Notes: generated from the sequence alone by a model not told the origin. 64,000 nucleotides of DNA from Chloroflexota bacterium (GCA_005883575.1 VBFH01000026.1:56193-120192); one strand, 5' to 3'; counted from the stretch's first letter, positions 50,210 to 58,845 are shown. Translations and numbers: made by a program.

Positions 50210-52720
50210 TTGACCCCCTTTCGATCACTGTCGCGGTCGGCGCGCCTGTATATCGTCGGTGTGATCGCGGCAGGCGTTGGCGCCGTGGCACTCGGCTGGG
50301 CAGTCAATCCTGTTCCGTCGAACACGTATGCCACTCTGATCTACCTCGGAGTCGGCACGCAGATCGCTGCTCTCAGGCCCATTCCATGGAGACGTGGACG
50401 CCAGTGGGTGGTCGACCCCCTACTTATCGCGACAGGGCTCATCGCGCCTGGAGCAGGGGTCGGGACGGTCGCTTGGTTGGCCGTCTTTGATGGTCGCATC
50501 CCTGGTCGCACGATTACCTGGTGGGCCTTTCTGTTCAACCGCGCCATGTTGGCAACAGCCTACGTAGTTCCATCGATTGCGGTGAATTCGCTAGGCCATG
50601 GCATCGAATGGCTGCCGGTTAAGACCTTGGTATACGTCGTTTCTGCGCTTAGCCTTAACTACACCCTTACGGCGCTGGGTTGGGCGTTTGTGTCAAGCGT
50701 ATCGTTGGTTACAACTCTCTTTGAAAACGTCGGCCTAACTGCGTTACTGGGAACCGCCGCGCTGAGCTTCTCGGGCGGGATCATTTACTTGTTGCTGCAG
50801 AACCCGGTCGGCTACATCATGGCACCTGGGTTATTTGGCTTCGTTCTAGCAGTACGAGGCAATGTCGCCGACGCACAGAGACAAACTTTGCTGAAGGATC
50901 AGACTCTCGATCTGGCAGCACAAGCTCTGGACGCGCGAGACCGGTACACAGAGTCTCATTCCATACGGGTTGCCGAACTCGCGGGCCGCCTCGGCGAACT
51001 CCTTGAACTTGGCGACCGGGAAGTCGAATCGATTCGGACAGCTGGTTCACTCCATGACCTCGGCAAGATTGGAGTGCGCGACGATATTCTCAACAAGCCT
51101 GGACCGCTCACTGAGGAAGAGTGGGAGATCATGCGGCGGCATCCTGACATTGGTGCTGACATGATCGCTCAGCACTCTGCACTGGCGGACGTTGCTCCAC
51201 TGGTTCGGCATCACCACGAGCGCTGGGATGGATCTGGGTACCCTGCTGGACTAAAGGGCGACGTGATTCCATTTGGGTCTCGGATCCTGTCGGTGGCTGA
51301 CTCCTTTGACACGATTACTGGTGCCCGTTTGTATAGGAAGTCAGCAATGACCCCAATCGAAGGGGTCGAGGACATCAGCAGCCGGGCAAATCAGTGGTAC
51401 GACCCGAATGTAGTTGATGCCCTGCGCGAACTTCACGGATTGCATCCAATGGAAGTTCAAAACCGCCCCGAGGTGCCACGCCGGATCACCACTTTGCGTG
51501 TGCTCCGCGCGAACGCCGGATTCAGCAGTTTGATTGCCGCAATTGGGATTTCATCGTTGGGAGATCCTCTGACCCAGGTGGCCGCATTCATCTGGATCTA
51601 CTTCAAGACGCAAGATCCGCGTTTGGTTGCACTTGGCTTCATCGTCCAAGCCGTAGCCACGATTCTTGTGACGGGCGTGATGGGCGGATTAACGGACCGG
51701 TTGCCTCGCCGCAGCCTCGTAGTCGCGTTAGAGGTTGTGCGAGCTGCACTCCTCATTGCGACTCCGTTTTTGATCGATCCAATGTGGTACCTGATCATTC
51801 CCGTCCTATTCATGGTCTCCTGCATAAATGGGGTGGTGCAGCCAGCGAAGCAGGCGGCGATTCCAAGCCTCGTTCCGGCTGGGCAGGTAGGCAAGGCAAA
51901 TGCGATTGTTTCGGCGACCACTATGTTGACGGGCGCCATCGGATTCGGAGTCGCCGCCGCGTACCTCAGCCGGTTTCAGAACCCAATTGACGGCAAGTGG
52001 CTCTTCATCGGCGATGCGATCACGTTTTTGCTCGCGGCCATCATCGTCTTGGGCATTCCAAGCCTAGGCGGGGGATCCTTGTCAACCAGGGTATCCGGGG
52101 CGATGCGCCGCTCGTGGTCGCTGATCGAAGCTCGACCCTATCTCGTTTTGAGCACCCTAGCTGCATTGCTGATTCCCATGAGCTTGCCGGCTCTACTCTC
52201 ACTTGCTTACCGAGTTTCGGCAGACGGATCTCAGGCCTACTCGACGCTCGAACTCGTTTCCTCGCTCGGGATTTTCGTTGGGGCTGTTCTTGTGAGTCGG
52301 CTGGCCGCGATCGGTTCGATGCGCACCGTCGGAGCTGGCCTTTTGCTCACCGGAGCCTTCTCTGTCGCGATGGCGATGACGAAGGAGTACTGGATTGTTG
52401 GGTTGGCACTATTCGTGGCCTCGGTGGGAAATCCGATCTATTCAATCGCGAGTCAAACAGCACTGGTAGAGGCAGCGGATAGTTCGAATCGCGGCAGCAT
52501 TATGGCAACTCGACTCGGCCTTGCTCAGACCGCCGGCATCATTGGCATGGCGGTGGGTGGCTTGATCACGAAATACTCAGGTCCCGGCGCGGCGTACGGC
52601 GTTCTCGGGGTCGGGCTGGTGATTTTGGCTCTGTACGCCATAGCCGCGGGCCGCAGCACTACCAACCCCCTCCACGGCGCCGCGTACGAGGAGGCTACCC
52701 TCCAGCGAGCCAAGACCTAA
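50210..52720 (+). CDS. three-part protein: membrane domain, HD-GYP phosphodiesterase domain, MFS transporter
   Basis: 836 residues. Residues 1-210 are a polytopic membrane domain (LYIVGVIAAGVGAVALGWAV; VGTVAWLAVFDGRIPG). Residues about 225-400 are a complete HD-GYP domain: ALDARDRYTESHSIRVAELA, HDLGKIGVRDDILNKPG, RRHPDIGADMI, HHHERWDGSGYPAGLKGDVI and ILSVADSFDTIT, so cyclic-di-GMP hydrolysis is likely. From about 430 to the end is a 12-helix MFS module (GGLTDRLPRRSLVVALEVV; PAKQAAIPSLVPAGQVGKAN; SIMATRLGLAQTAGIIGMAV). I know of no standard family with this fusion. TTG 50210 follows TAGAAT. No internal stop or frame change is seen, so the fusion appears genuine. Confidence 0.88.
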   Translation: MTPFRSLSRSARLYIVGVIAAGVGAVALGWAVNPVPSNTYATLIYLGVGTQIAALRPIPWRRGRQWVVDPLLIATGLIAPGAGVGTVAWLAVFDGRIPGRTITWWAFLFNRAMLATAYVVPSIAVNSLGHGIEWLPVKTLVYVVSALSLNYTLTALGWAFVSSVSLVTTLFENVGLTALLGTAALSFSGGIIYLLLQNPVGYIMAPGLFGFVLAVRGNVADAQRQTLLKDQTLDLAAQALDARDRYTESHSIRVAELAGRLGELLELGDREVESIRTAGSLHDLGKIGVRDDILNKPGPLTEEEWEIMRRHPDIGADMIAQHSALADVAPLVRHHHERWDGSGYPAGLKGDVIPFGSRILSVADSFDTITGARLYRKSAMTPIEGVEDISSRANQWYDPNVVDALRELHGLHPMEVQNRPEVPRRITTLRVLRANAGFSSLIAAIGISSLGDPLTQVAAFIWIYFKTQDPRLVALGFIVQAVATILVTGVMGGLTDRLPRRSLVVALEVVRAALLIATPFLIDPMWYLIIPVLFMVSCINGVVQPAKQAAIPSLVPAGQVGKANAIVSATTMLTGAIGFGVAAAYLSRFQNPIDGKWLFIGDAITFLLAAIIVLGIPSLGGGSLSTRVSGAMRRSWSLIEARPYLVLSTLAALLIPMSLPALLSLAYRVSADGSQAYSTLELVSSLGIFVGAVLVSRLAAIGSMRTVGAGLLLTGAFSVAMAMTKEYWIVGLALFVASVGNPIYSIASQTALVEAADSSNRGSIMATRLGLAQTAGIIGMAVGGLITKYSGPGAAYGVLGVGLVILALYAIAAGRSTTNPLHGAAYEEATLQRAKT

Positions 52721-52747
52721 CCCGGCTCGGCTCTTGGCTCTGCTCGT

Positions 52748-52753
52748 CATACT
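52748..52753 (+). promoter_or_regulatory. -10-like box of the AI-2E permease operon
   Basis: CATACT ends 8 nt before the TTG at 52762. Confidence 0.35.
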
Positions 52754-52761
52754 GCGGGTGA

Positions 52762-53904
52762 TTGCATAACGTGCGTCCCAGCCCGCACCCGCCGGGAGCG
52801 CCCCGCGAGAGAGAACTCGAGAGCCCAGCCCCGATCAGCGGGGTGGCGGTTTCGGCGTGGTCTCTCGATCCCAAGCGGCGCCGTCGCTACCTGCAAATCG
52901 CCTTTGGCATCGCGGCTCTCGTCGTTGCCGTGTGCGTCCTTTTCCTGCTTCGGGACTTCCTTGGCGCCTTCGTGATCGGGGCCGCGATCGCTTTCCTGAT
53001 CCAACCCGCCGTCATCCGCCTCCACGCCGCGGGCGTGCCTCGCGTGCTTGCCATTGTCGTCGTGTTCTTCGCCATCATCGTCGCGCTCGCGGGCCTCGTA
53101 CTTCTGATCGTTCCTTTGGGCGTGAACGAAGTCAGTCAGCTGCAGGTCCAGGCCCCGAGCCTAGCCGCCGCCGCGCAGGATCGGCTCAACGGCTTGCAGC
53201 CGGTCCGCGTTTTCGGCATCGATATCGACCTCAAAGGGATCACGGCGACCGTAAGCTCACACCTGCGCGAATACCTGTTGGGCCAGTTCGGTAACGCGGT
53301 CACGCTCGGGCTCACCGCCCTCACCACCGCACTCCAACTTCTGCTCATGTTCATCGTCGCGTTCCTGCTCGCGCTCGAGGCGCCGGCTGTCCGCCGCGAC
53401 CTGCGTCGATTTGTACCCAGCGACTATCGCACCGACTTCGATCAGATCTGGCGCCAGGTGCGCAAGATGCTTTACGCCTACCTCCGTGGTCAACTGATCA
53501 TCGCCGGCCTCATCGGCATTTGCTCCGGCATCGCGTGCGCAGCGATTGGACTCCCAGATCCCGTCGCTCTCGGATTGATTGCCGGCGTCACCGCCCTCAT
53601 CCCCTACATCGGACCCTTCCTCGGCGCGGTGCCCGCGATCCTGGTCGGCCTCTCGCTATCGCCGGGTACGGCGCTCCTCATCGGACTGCTGTACCTCTTG
53701 ATCTCGAACGTGATCCTGAACGTGATCTATCCGAAGGTAATGGGCGATGCCGTCCGGTTGCCCCCGATCCTGGTCATCGTCGCTCTGATCGCCGGTTTCA
53801 GCTGGGGAGGAATCCTTGGCATGTTCGTCGCGGTCCCCATCGCGGCTACGCTTCGCATCCTCTTCGATCACATCTACCCGCGCCTCTATGAGAGGCCGGC
53901 TTGA
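52762..53904 (+). CDS. AI-2E family (PerM/YdiK-like) membrane transporter
   Basis: 380 residues with the family's eight-helix pattern: ALVVAVCVLFLLRDFLGAFV, GAAIAFLIQPAVIRLHAAGV, VLAIVVVFFAIIVALAGLVL, a central soluble stretch, QLLLMFIVAFLLALEAPAVR, YLRGQLIIAGLIGICSGIAC, and the conserved LIPYIGPFLGAVPAILVGLS, YPKVMGDAVRLPPILVIVAL. Family members move diverse substrates, some Na+/H+; none can be assigned. Stop overlaps the next gene (TTGA). Confidence 0.9.
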   Translation: MHNVRPSPHPPGAPRERELESPAPISGVAVSAWSLDPKRRRRYLQIAFGIAALVVAVCVLFLLRDFLGAFVIGAAIAFLIQPAVIRLHAAGVPRVLAIVVVFFAIIVALAGLVLLIVPLGVNEVSQLQVQAPSLAAAAQDRLNGLQPVRVFGIDIDLKGITATVSSHLREYLLGQFGNAVTLGLTALTTALQLLLMFIVAFLLALEAPAVRRDLRRFVPSDYRTDFDQIWRQVRKMLYAYLRGQLIIAGLIGICSGIACAAIGLPDPVALGLIAGVTALIPYIGPFLGAVPAILVGLSLSPGTALLIGLLYLLISNVILNVIYPKVMGDAVRLPPILVIVALIAGFSWGGILGMFVAVPIAATLRILFDHIYPRLYERPA

Positions 53905-54614
53905 GGATCGCAATCCTCTCCGACATCCATGCCAATTGGCACGCGATGGAAGCGGTCCTGCGCGACTGTCCGCCTGTGGACGAAACCATTTGTCTGGGTG
54001 ACGTCGTCGGCTACGGCGGCGATCCCAAACGATGCGTGGACGAGGTCACGCACCGCAACTGGCCGACGCTGGTCGGCAACCACGATCGAGCGTGCACTGA
54101 TCCGGAAATCCTCGAATGGTTCAACGACGATGCGGCTTCGGTCGTTCGTTGGACAATTGAGGTGATAGGAGACGAGCGGCTGGAGTGGTTGCGGGGTTTG
54201 CCAGATAGCCAGGTCAAGCTCGAGGTGCTGCTGGTGCATGCCAGTCCTCGTGACCACATCTACGAGTACGTCCTCGACACGGCCGTCGCACAGGCGAACC
54301 TGGAGCTGCTCAACAGTGGCATCTGCTTTCACGGTCACACGCACGTGCCGGGTATTTTTGGTCTCACCAACGGTGCGGTGACGCACGAATATCGAGTCGA
54401 TACTTTCCGACTCGAAGGACCCGCCCTCGTGAACCCGGGCAGTGTCGGCCAGCCGAGGGACGGTCTGCCGACGGCCAGCTACGGAATCTGGGACGTCGAT
54501 AACAACAGCTTCGAGTTCCGACGAGTCCGCTACGACATCAAGGGCGCGCAGCGTGCGATCAGAAAGGCCAGGCTTCCGGAGCGGTTCGCCCTTCGCCTCG
54601 AAAGCGGGCGATGA
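53901..54614 (+). CDS. calcineurin-like metallophosphoesterase (YfcE/MJ0936-like)
   Basis: 237 residues, cytoplasmic. Metal-binding motifs: RIAILSDIHANWHAMEAVL (DXH), CLGDVVGYGGDP (GD), TLVGNHDRAC (GNHD), VLLVHASPRD (H) and CFHGHTHVPGIF (GHTH), then NPGSVGQPRDG, a hallmark of this group. TTG 53901 overlaps the upstream stop; its own stop overlaps the next ATG. Physiological substrate unknown. Confidence 0.92.
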   Translation: MRIAILSDIHANWHAMEAVLRDCPPVDETICLGDVVGYGGDPKRCVDEVTHRNWPTLVGNHDRACTDPEILEWFNDDAASVVRWTIEVIGDERLEWLRGLPDSQVKLEVLLVHASPRDHIYEYVLDTAVAQANLELLNSGICFHGHTHVPGIFGLTNGAVTHEYRVDTFRLEGPALVNPGSVGQPRDGLPTASYGIWDVDNNSFEFRRVRYDIKGAQRAIRKARLPERFALRLESGR

Positions 54615-56632
54615 ACCAGCAGCGCGCAATGCGCCTGGTTCGACTGGGCTACGCGGGGGCCGCGGGGGTAGGCGTCGGCTCGTTCGTCTTCTGGACCGCT
54701 TACTGGTTTTCTTTTGTCCGGGGCAACTTGCGTGGCCCTGACTTCTTCAACTTCTATGCCGCGGCGAAGCTGTATGTCACCAATGGCGGCGCTGCCGTTT
54801 ACGACATCGCCCTGCAGCGCCAGACAGAGCTTCAGATCACGGGTCAGGATCCGTCGCGATTCATCGTTCTGCCCTACTTCCATCCTCCGTACTACACCCT
54901 GCTGATCGCACCGCTGGCTTACTTCGACTACCGCCACGCGTACTACGCGATGGCGGCGTTCAACGTCCTCCTCGCAGCGGCGTTGATCGTGATCCTCGTA
55001 GGAACGAGCCTGCGTGTGCACGGGCGTGGATGGCTTGTCGCCAGTGCCATGATCGCCGGCTTCTTTCCACTTTTTGTCACCGTGCTTCAGGGGCAGTCCG
55101 ATCTGGTCGTCCTGGTTCCGCTTGCGGGCGCCTACGCGGCCTGGGCGCGCGGCCGGTACGGGCTGGCCGGAGCTCTGAGCGCGCTGGCGCTTGCCAAGCC
55201 GCAGCTGTTGCTCTTGATCCCTGTGCTGTTCATCGCTCGCCGAGCCTGGCGCGCCCTGGCTGCGTACGCCGGCGTCCTCGCGGGGCTAGGCGTTTTCTCC
55301 ATCGCAACGTTTGGCGTCGGCCCGGTTTTCACGTACCTTAACTCGGTCGGCACGTGGGCGGTCACGGGACGTCTACCCAACACCAATGAGCTCGTTTACA
55401 CCGATCCAGCCGTCTATTCGCTGCGCAACATCCTCGAGGCGGTGCCGGGCGGGGGGAAGTTCGTCGCCTTCGTGATCCTCGTCCTGCTTCTGGCCCTGGT
55501 AGCGCTTTCGCTCAGCTGGCGTCCCGACAAACCGCGCCTGGATTTCGCGCTCGCGATTGCGGCGTCGCTCGTTTTGAGTCCCCATCAAAACGTGCACGAC
55601 CTGGCACTGCTCGTGATCCCCGGCTTTGCCCTTGCGGACCTGGCGCTCGCCGGCCTACTGCGCTGGCCGCACGTCGCGGTCGCCGTCCTCTTTTTCGCCT
55701 ACGCCGCGATCGACCTCACGCTCACCATCAACTTCTGGTCGGCCGCGGTCGGTGCGCTCGCGATCGCCGGCTACCTGACGGTTGAGCGGATGGCGGTCCG
55801 GCCCGACCCGATTCCACTCGGCGAGCTGCACTGGAGTGGACCGCGGCCAAGGCGGGTTATCGTCCTGCCCGCCTATCGCGCGGCAAAGACTCTCGTCGAG
55901 GTCGTCGGCGACATCCCCCAGGGCCACGCCGACCGCATCCTCCTTGTCGACGATGCAAGCGCCGATGCAACCGTAAGCGTCGCCACTGCGCTGAGTCTCG
56001 ACGTGATTCGCCATCGCCGCAACCTCGGCTACGGCGGCAACCAGAAGACTTGCTACCAACAGGCTCTGGCCATGGGCGCCGACGTCGTCGTCATGCTGCA
56101 CCCTGACGGTCAGTACGATCCGGCGATCATCCCCAACCTGTGCGGTGTCATCGAAAGCGGAGAAGGGGACATCGTCCTGGGCTCGCGCTGGTTGGGCCTC
56201 GACCCGGCCAAGGCCGGTATGCCCTGGTGGAAGAGGCTCGGTAACCGCTTTCTGACGGCGTCGGAAAATCGCGTTCTCGGCCTGAACCTCTCCGAGTACC
56301 ACACCGGCTATCGCGCTTACTCGCGCCGCTTCCTGGAGGCGATTCCTTTTCTGGAGAACAGCAACGACTTCGTCTTCGACACCCAGGTTTTGATCCAGGC
56401 GGCGACGTTCGGCTTCAAGATCGGCGAGGTTCCGGCGATCGGGCGTTATCACGCCGACGCCAGCTCGGTCAGCTTCAGGACCTCGACGATCTACGGCTTG
56501 AAGACGCTTGGTGCGCTTGTGCGCTACGTGCTCCACCGGGCCGGCTTTGGGTGCCGCTGGCTGACCCCTGCCTCAGATGCCGACAAACAGTCGCTTCCGA
56601 TAAGCCAGGTAGCCCACAACAGCCAGGTTTAG
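54611..56632 (+). CDS. fusion of GT87-type membrane mannosyltransferase-like domain and GT2 glycosyltransferase
   Basis: 673 residues. Residues 1-400 form a GT87/DUF2029-like polyprenyl-phosphate-sugar-dependent transferase: PDFFNFYAAAKLYVTNGGAA, YFHPPYYTLLIAPLAYFDY, GQSDLVVLVPLAGAYAAWAR, ALAKPQLLLLIPVLFIARR and SPHQNVHDLALLVIP, with about ten helices. Residues about 413-650 are a DPM1-like GT2 domain: VIVLPAYRAAKTLVEVVG, RILLVDDASADATVSVA, NLGYGGNQKTCYQQALAMGA and VVVMLHPDGQYDPAIIP (DXD-like), SRWLG. The GT2 part may make the lipid-linked sugar that the GT87 part uses. The 3' end overlaps the convergent DUF2127 gene by 60 bp. Confidence 0.88.
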   Translation: MNQQRAMRLVRLGYAGAAGVGVGSFVFWTAYWFSFVRGNLRGPDFFNFYAAAKLYVTNGGAAVYDIALQRQTELQITGQDPSRFIVLPYFHPPYYTLLIAPLAYFDYRHAYYAMAAFNVLLAAALIVILVGTSLRVHGRGWLVASAMIAGFFPLFVTVLQGQSDLVVLVPLAGAYAAWARGRYGLAGALSALALAKPQLLLLIPVLFIARRAWRALAAYAGVLAGLGVFSIATFGVGPVFTYLNSVGTWAVTGRLPNTNELVYTDPAVYSLRNILEAVPGGGKFVAFVILVLLLALVALSLSWRPDKPRLDFALAIAASLVLSPHQNVHDLALLVIPGFALADLALAGLLRWPHVAVAVLFFAYAAIDLTLTINFWSAAVGALAIAGYLTVERMAVRPDPIPLGELHWSGPRPRRVIVLPAYRAAKTLVEVVGDIPQGHADRILLVDDASADATVSVATALSLDVIRHRRNLGYGGNQKTCYQQALAMGADVVVMLHPDGQYDPAIIPNLCGVIESGEGDIVLGSRWLGLDPAKAGMPWWKRLGNRFLTASENRVLGLNLSEYHTGYRAYSRRFLEAIPFLENSNDFVFDTQVLIQAATFGFKIGEVPAIGRYHADASSVSFRTSTIYGLKTLGALVRYVLHRAGFGCRWLTPASDADKQSLPISQVAHNSQV

Positions 56633-57103
56633 GAGCAGAGCGCCGACCTTGAACAGGGTCGGGTGCGAAATCACCTCGTAAGCCTCGTAGGGGATTAGGA
56701 TGCCGGTGGCGATCACGGTCAGGTACTCGGCCCATCGGCGGCGCATCGCGAGGCCGACGCCTTCGGTGGCTTCGAGGGCCGCGTAAACGATCGCGCTGAG
56801 GGCGAGCAGCGAGATGTGGTTGAACGCTCCGACGTAGACGAGGAGCCTCAGCAGAAGCTGGAGGATGATGTTCCGACCGACGTCGAGGTTCAGCTGACCT
56901 TCGGCGTAGTCGGCCCATGCGTCGATCCACCCATTGCGACCGGCGACGAGAAGACCGATGCCGAGCGCGATGAGGACGATGGCCTTGACGATGCGCTCGA
57001 CGATGATGACCTTGATGAAGGCGTCGTGCTCGCCTCCGATGCTCCCGAGCTCGCGCCACAGGCGGTCGATATAATGCGGGCGCCGGACATCGGTCTTGGC
57101 CAT
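56573..57103 (-). CDS. DUF2127-family membrane protein
   Basis: 176 residues from ATG 57103. Family pattern: DAFIKVIIVERIVKAIVLIA, ALSAIVYAALEATEGVGLAM, RRRWAEYLTVIATGILIPYE, AYEVISHPTLFKVGALLLNL and VVGYLAYRKR. Four membrane helices; function unknown. TAAGGT ends 8 nt before the ATG, another leaderless-type arrangement. Confidence 0.82.
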   Translation of the reverse strand: MAKTDVRRPHYIDRLWRELGSIGGEHDAFIKVIIVERIVKAIVLIALGIGLLVAGRNGWIDAWADYAEGQLNLDVGRNIILQLLLRLLVYVGAFNHISLLALSAIVYAALEATEGVGLAMRRRWAEYLTVIATGILIPYEAYEVISHPTLFKVGALLLNLAVVGYLAYRKRLFVGI

Positions 57104-57229
57104 CGAAGACGACCTTAACAAGCCGGATTGTTAAGAGCGGCTGCCGTCGCTAGGGTCTGATGTCAGGCTTGGCAGGCTGGGGGAGGGCGCCGCTGGGAGA
57201 GGGAGGGCCCGCGAAGTTGGATGCTGCGC

Positions 57230-57703
57230 TTATGGAGCGCCCTCGCGGTGCTCTCGGTGCTCCCGGAACAGCATCACGCGGCAGTTCGCGTTCTTCAGCA
57301 CGTAGGGCACGGTCTTGCCCAGGTTGAACTCCCCGAACCGCCTCTTGTAAGGCAGCCCCATCACGATCAGGTCCGCGCCCCACTCCACCGCCTCGTCGAC
57401 GAGCGCCGGCCCCGTGTCGCGAGCCTGCACCAACTCCGTCTCCACCAGCAGTTGGGAGGCGGCGGCCAGCTTCTCCACCTCATCCAGGATCTTCTCGCCG
57501 CGATCCACCACGTCGTCCAGCACCGCCCCCAACGGCAGCGACCGGTTCACCTCGATGATGTGCACGCCGTACAGCCGCCCTCCCTGCGGATCGGTCATCC
57601 TGCACGCCAGCCGGACCGTCTCCTCATCGATGTCCTGCCCGCCGACGGCGACCAGCACCTTGTGCGACGTCGTCGGGTGCGTATGCCCGCCGCGGTCCGC
57701 CAT
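57230..57703 (-). CDS. universal stress protein (UspA family)
   Basis: 157 residues from ATG 57703. HKVLVAVGGQDIDEETVRLA, RLYGVHIIEVNRSLPLG, ALVDEAVEWGADLIVMGLPY and the C-terminal GKTVPYVLKNANCRVMLFRE, where the ATP-type GxxG is degenerate. The ATG overlaps the stop of the upstream membrane protein by 1 nt (TGATG), so the two are coupled. Confidence 0.88.
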   Translation of the reverse strand: MADRGGHTHPTTSHKVLVAVGGQDIDEETVRLACRMTDPQGGRLYGVHIIEVNRSLPLGAVLDDVVDRGEKILDEVEKLAAASQLLVETELVQARDTGPALVDEAVEWGADLIVMGLPYKRRFGEFNLGKTVPYVLKNANCRVMLFREHREHREGAP

Positions 57704-57891
57704 CAGTGTTGCGGCCCCCGCCTGACGCGCCGGATCAGGACATACGCGGCAAAACCAAAACACGCGACGGCCGTGCCGCCCGCCAATTCGCGGGAGCCGG
57801 CGTCGAGCGTCGGATGCCCAGCCAGGTACACGACTGCCCAGATCCCGAGTGCGAGCGCCATGACGCCCATGAAGGTGAATGGGAAACGCAC
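57703..57891 (-). CDS. small two-helix membrane protein
   Basis: 62 residues from GTG 57891. Two hydrophobic segments (FMGVMALALGIWAVVYLAG; GGTAVACFGFAAYVLIRRVR) with a basic C-terminal tail. TAGGAT ends 8 nt before the GTG. Translationally coupled to the UspA gene. No family recognised. Confidence 0.65.
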   Translation of the reverse strand: MRFPFTFMGVMALALGIWAVVYLAGHPTLDAGSRELAGGTAVACFGFAAYVLIRRVRRGPQH

Positions 57892-57948
57892 GCGTCCAAA
57901 TCCTAGCAACCTCCCGGAACCACGCCGGAGGCGCCTTAATGGCCTCCC

Positions 57949-57954
57949 TATAAT
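57949..57954 (+). promoter_or_regulatory. -10 box of the TrkA-like pair
   Basis: TATAAT, the exact -10 consensus, ends 9 nt before the TTG at 57964; leaderless or near-leaderless start inferred. Confidence 0.6.
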
Positions 57955-57963
57955 CAACCCGCC

Positions 57964-58386
57964 TTGAAGCTGATGATCATTGGGTGTGGGCGGGTTGGCT
58001 CACAGATCGCGGCCAACATGGACCGCGCCGGGCACGAGGTCGTCATCGTCGATCGCGACCCCAACGCCTTTTCGCGAGCCGCCATACGTGGCGTGCTCAC
58101 GCGCGACTTCCGAGGCGACCAGGTGGTCGGCAACGGCACCGACGTCGACGTCCTCCGGCGCGCCGGCATCGAGAAGGCCGACGGCTTTGTCGCCGTCACC
58201 GAGGGCGACAACCGCAACATCATGGCGTCACAGATCGCCAAGCACATCTTCAAAGTTCCTCATGTCGTCACGCGCATCTACGACCCCGAGCGCGCGGAGA
58301 CCTACGAGAAGCTTGGAGTCCACACCATCTGCCCCACCATTGAAGGCGCCAAGCACATCGAAAGAGTTTTGATGGAGCGCAGCTGA
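57964..58386 (+). CDS. TrkA-N (RCK) domain potassium-channel/transport regulator, first copy
   Basis: 140 residues, Rossmann fold only, no TrkA-C domain: KLMIIGCGRVGSQIAANMDR (GXGXXG), EVVIVDRDPNAFSRA, GTDVDVLRRAGIEKADGFVA, GDNRNIMASQIAKHIFKVPH. NAD(H)- or nucleotide-binding regulator of a Trk/Ktr K+ transporter; the membrane subunit is not adjacent. TTG start after TATAAT. Followed 6 bp later by a paralogue. Confidence 0.9.
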   Translation: MKLMIIGCGRVGSQIAANMDRAGHEVVIVDRDPNAFSRAAIRGVLTRDFRGDQVVGNGTDVDVLRRAGIEKADGFVAVTEGDNRNIMASQIAKHIFKVPHVVTRIYDPERAETYEKLGVHTICPTIEGAKHIERVLMERS

Positions 58387-58392
58387 CGCGGT

Positions 58393-58794
58393 ATGTACGT
58401 CATCGTCGTTGGCGGGGGCACGGTCGGCTACTACTTGTCTCGCGACCTCGTCGAACGCGGACACGAGGTGACCTTGATCGAGAAGGATGGTCGCCGCGCC
58501 GACTGGCTCGAGACTCAACTCGGCAGTATCGTCATGCGCGGCGACGGCTGCGAGGTTCGCTTCCTCGCTCAGACCGGTATCGAGCGGGCCGACGCGATGC
58601 TCGCCGTCACCGCCGACGACGAAGACAACTTGATCGCCCTCCAGGTGGCGAAGCGTCACTTCCGCGTGAAGAAGACGATCGCCCGCGTCAACAACCCAAC
58701 CAATGTCGAGATCTTCAAGATGCTCGGCGTCGATGAGGCAGTCTCCGCGACTGAGGTCTTGCTTGCAGCGCTCGAGCCTCCGATCACGACCTGA
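58393..58794 (+). CDS. TrkA-N (RCK) domain potassium-channel/transport regulator, second copy
   Basis: 133 residues. YVIVVGGGTVGYYLSRDLVE, EVTLIEKDGRRADWLETQLG, GDGCEVRFLAQTGIERADAM and NLIALQVAKRHFRVKKTIAR. The pair resembles the two tandem TrkA-N domains of E. coli TrkA split into separate genes. A bidirectional-looking hairpin terminator follows 6 bp after the stop. Confidence 0.9.
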   Translation: MYVIVVGGGTVGYYLSRDLVERGHEVTLIEKDGRRADWLETQLGSIVMRGDGCEVRFLAQTGIERADAMLAVTADDEDNLIALQVAKRHFRVKKTIARVNNPTNVEIFKMLGVDEAVSATEVLLAALEPPITT

Positions 58795-58800
58795 AAACAA

Positions 58801-58830
58801 AAAGGACCGCTCGACTAGGAGCGGCCCTTT
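58801..58830. terminator. intrinsic terminator between the TrkA-like pair and the DUF5679 gene
   Basis: Stem AAAGGACCGCTC / GAGCGGCCCTTT with one mismatch around loop GACTAG. On minus it is followed by TTTTTGTTTT-like T-rich sequence, making it strong for the convergent small gene; on plus it is followed by only CTCAACG, so weaker there. Confidence 0.7.
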
Positions 58831-58845
58831 CTCAACGAACTTCGC

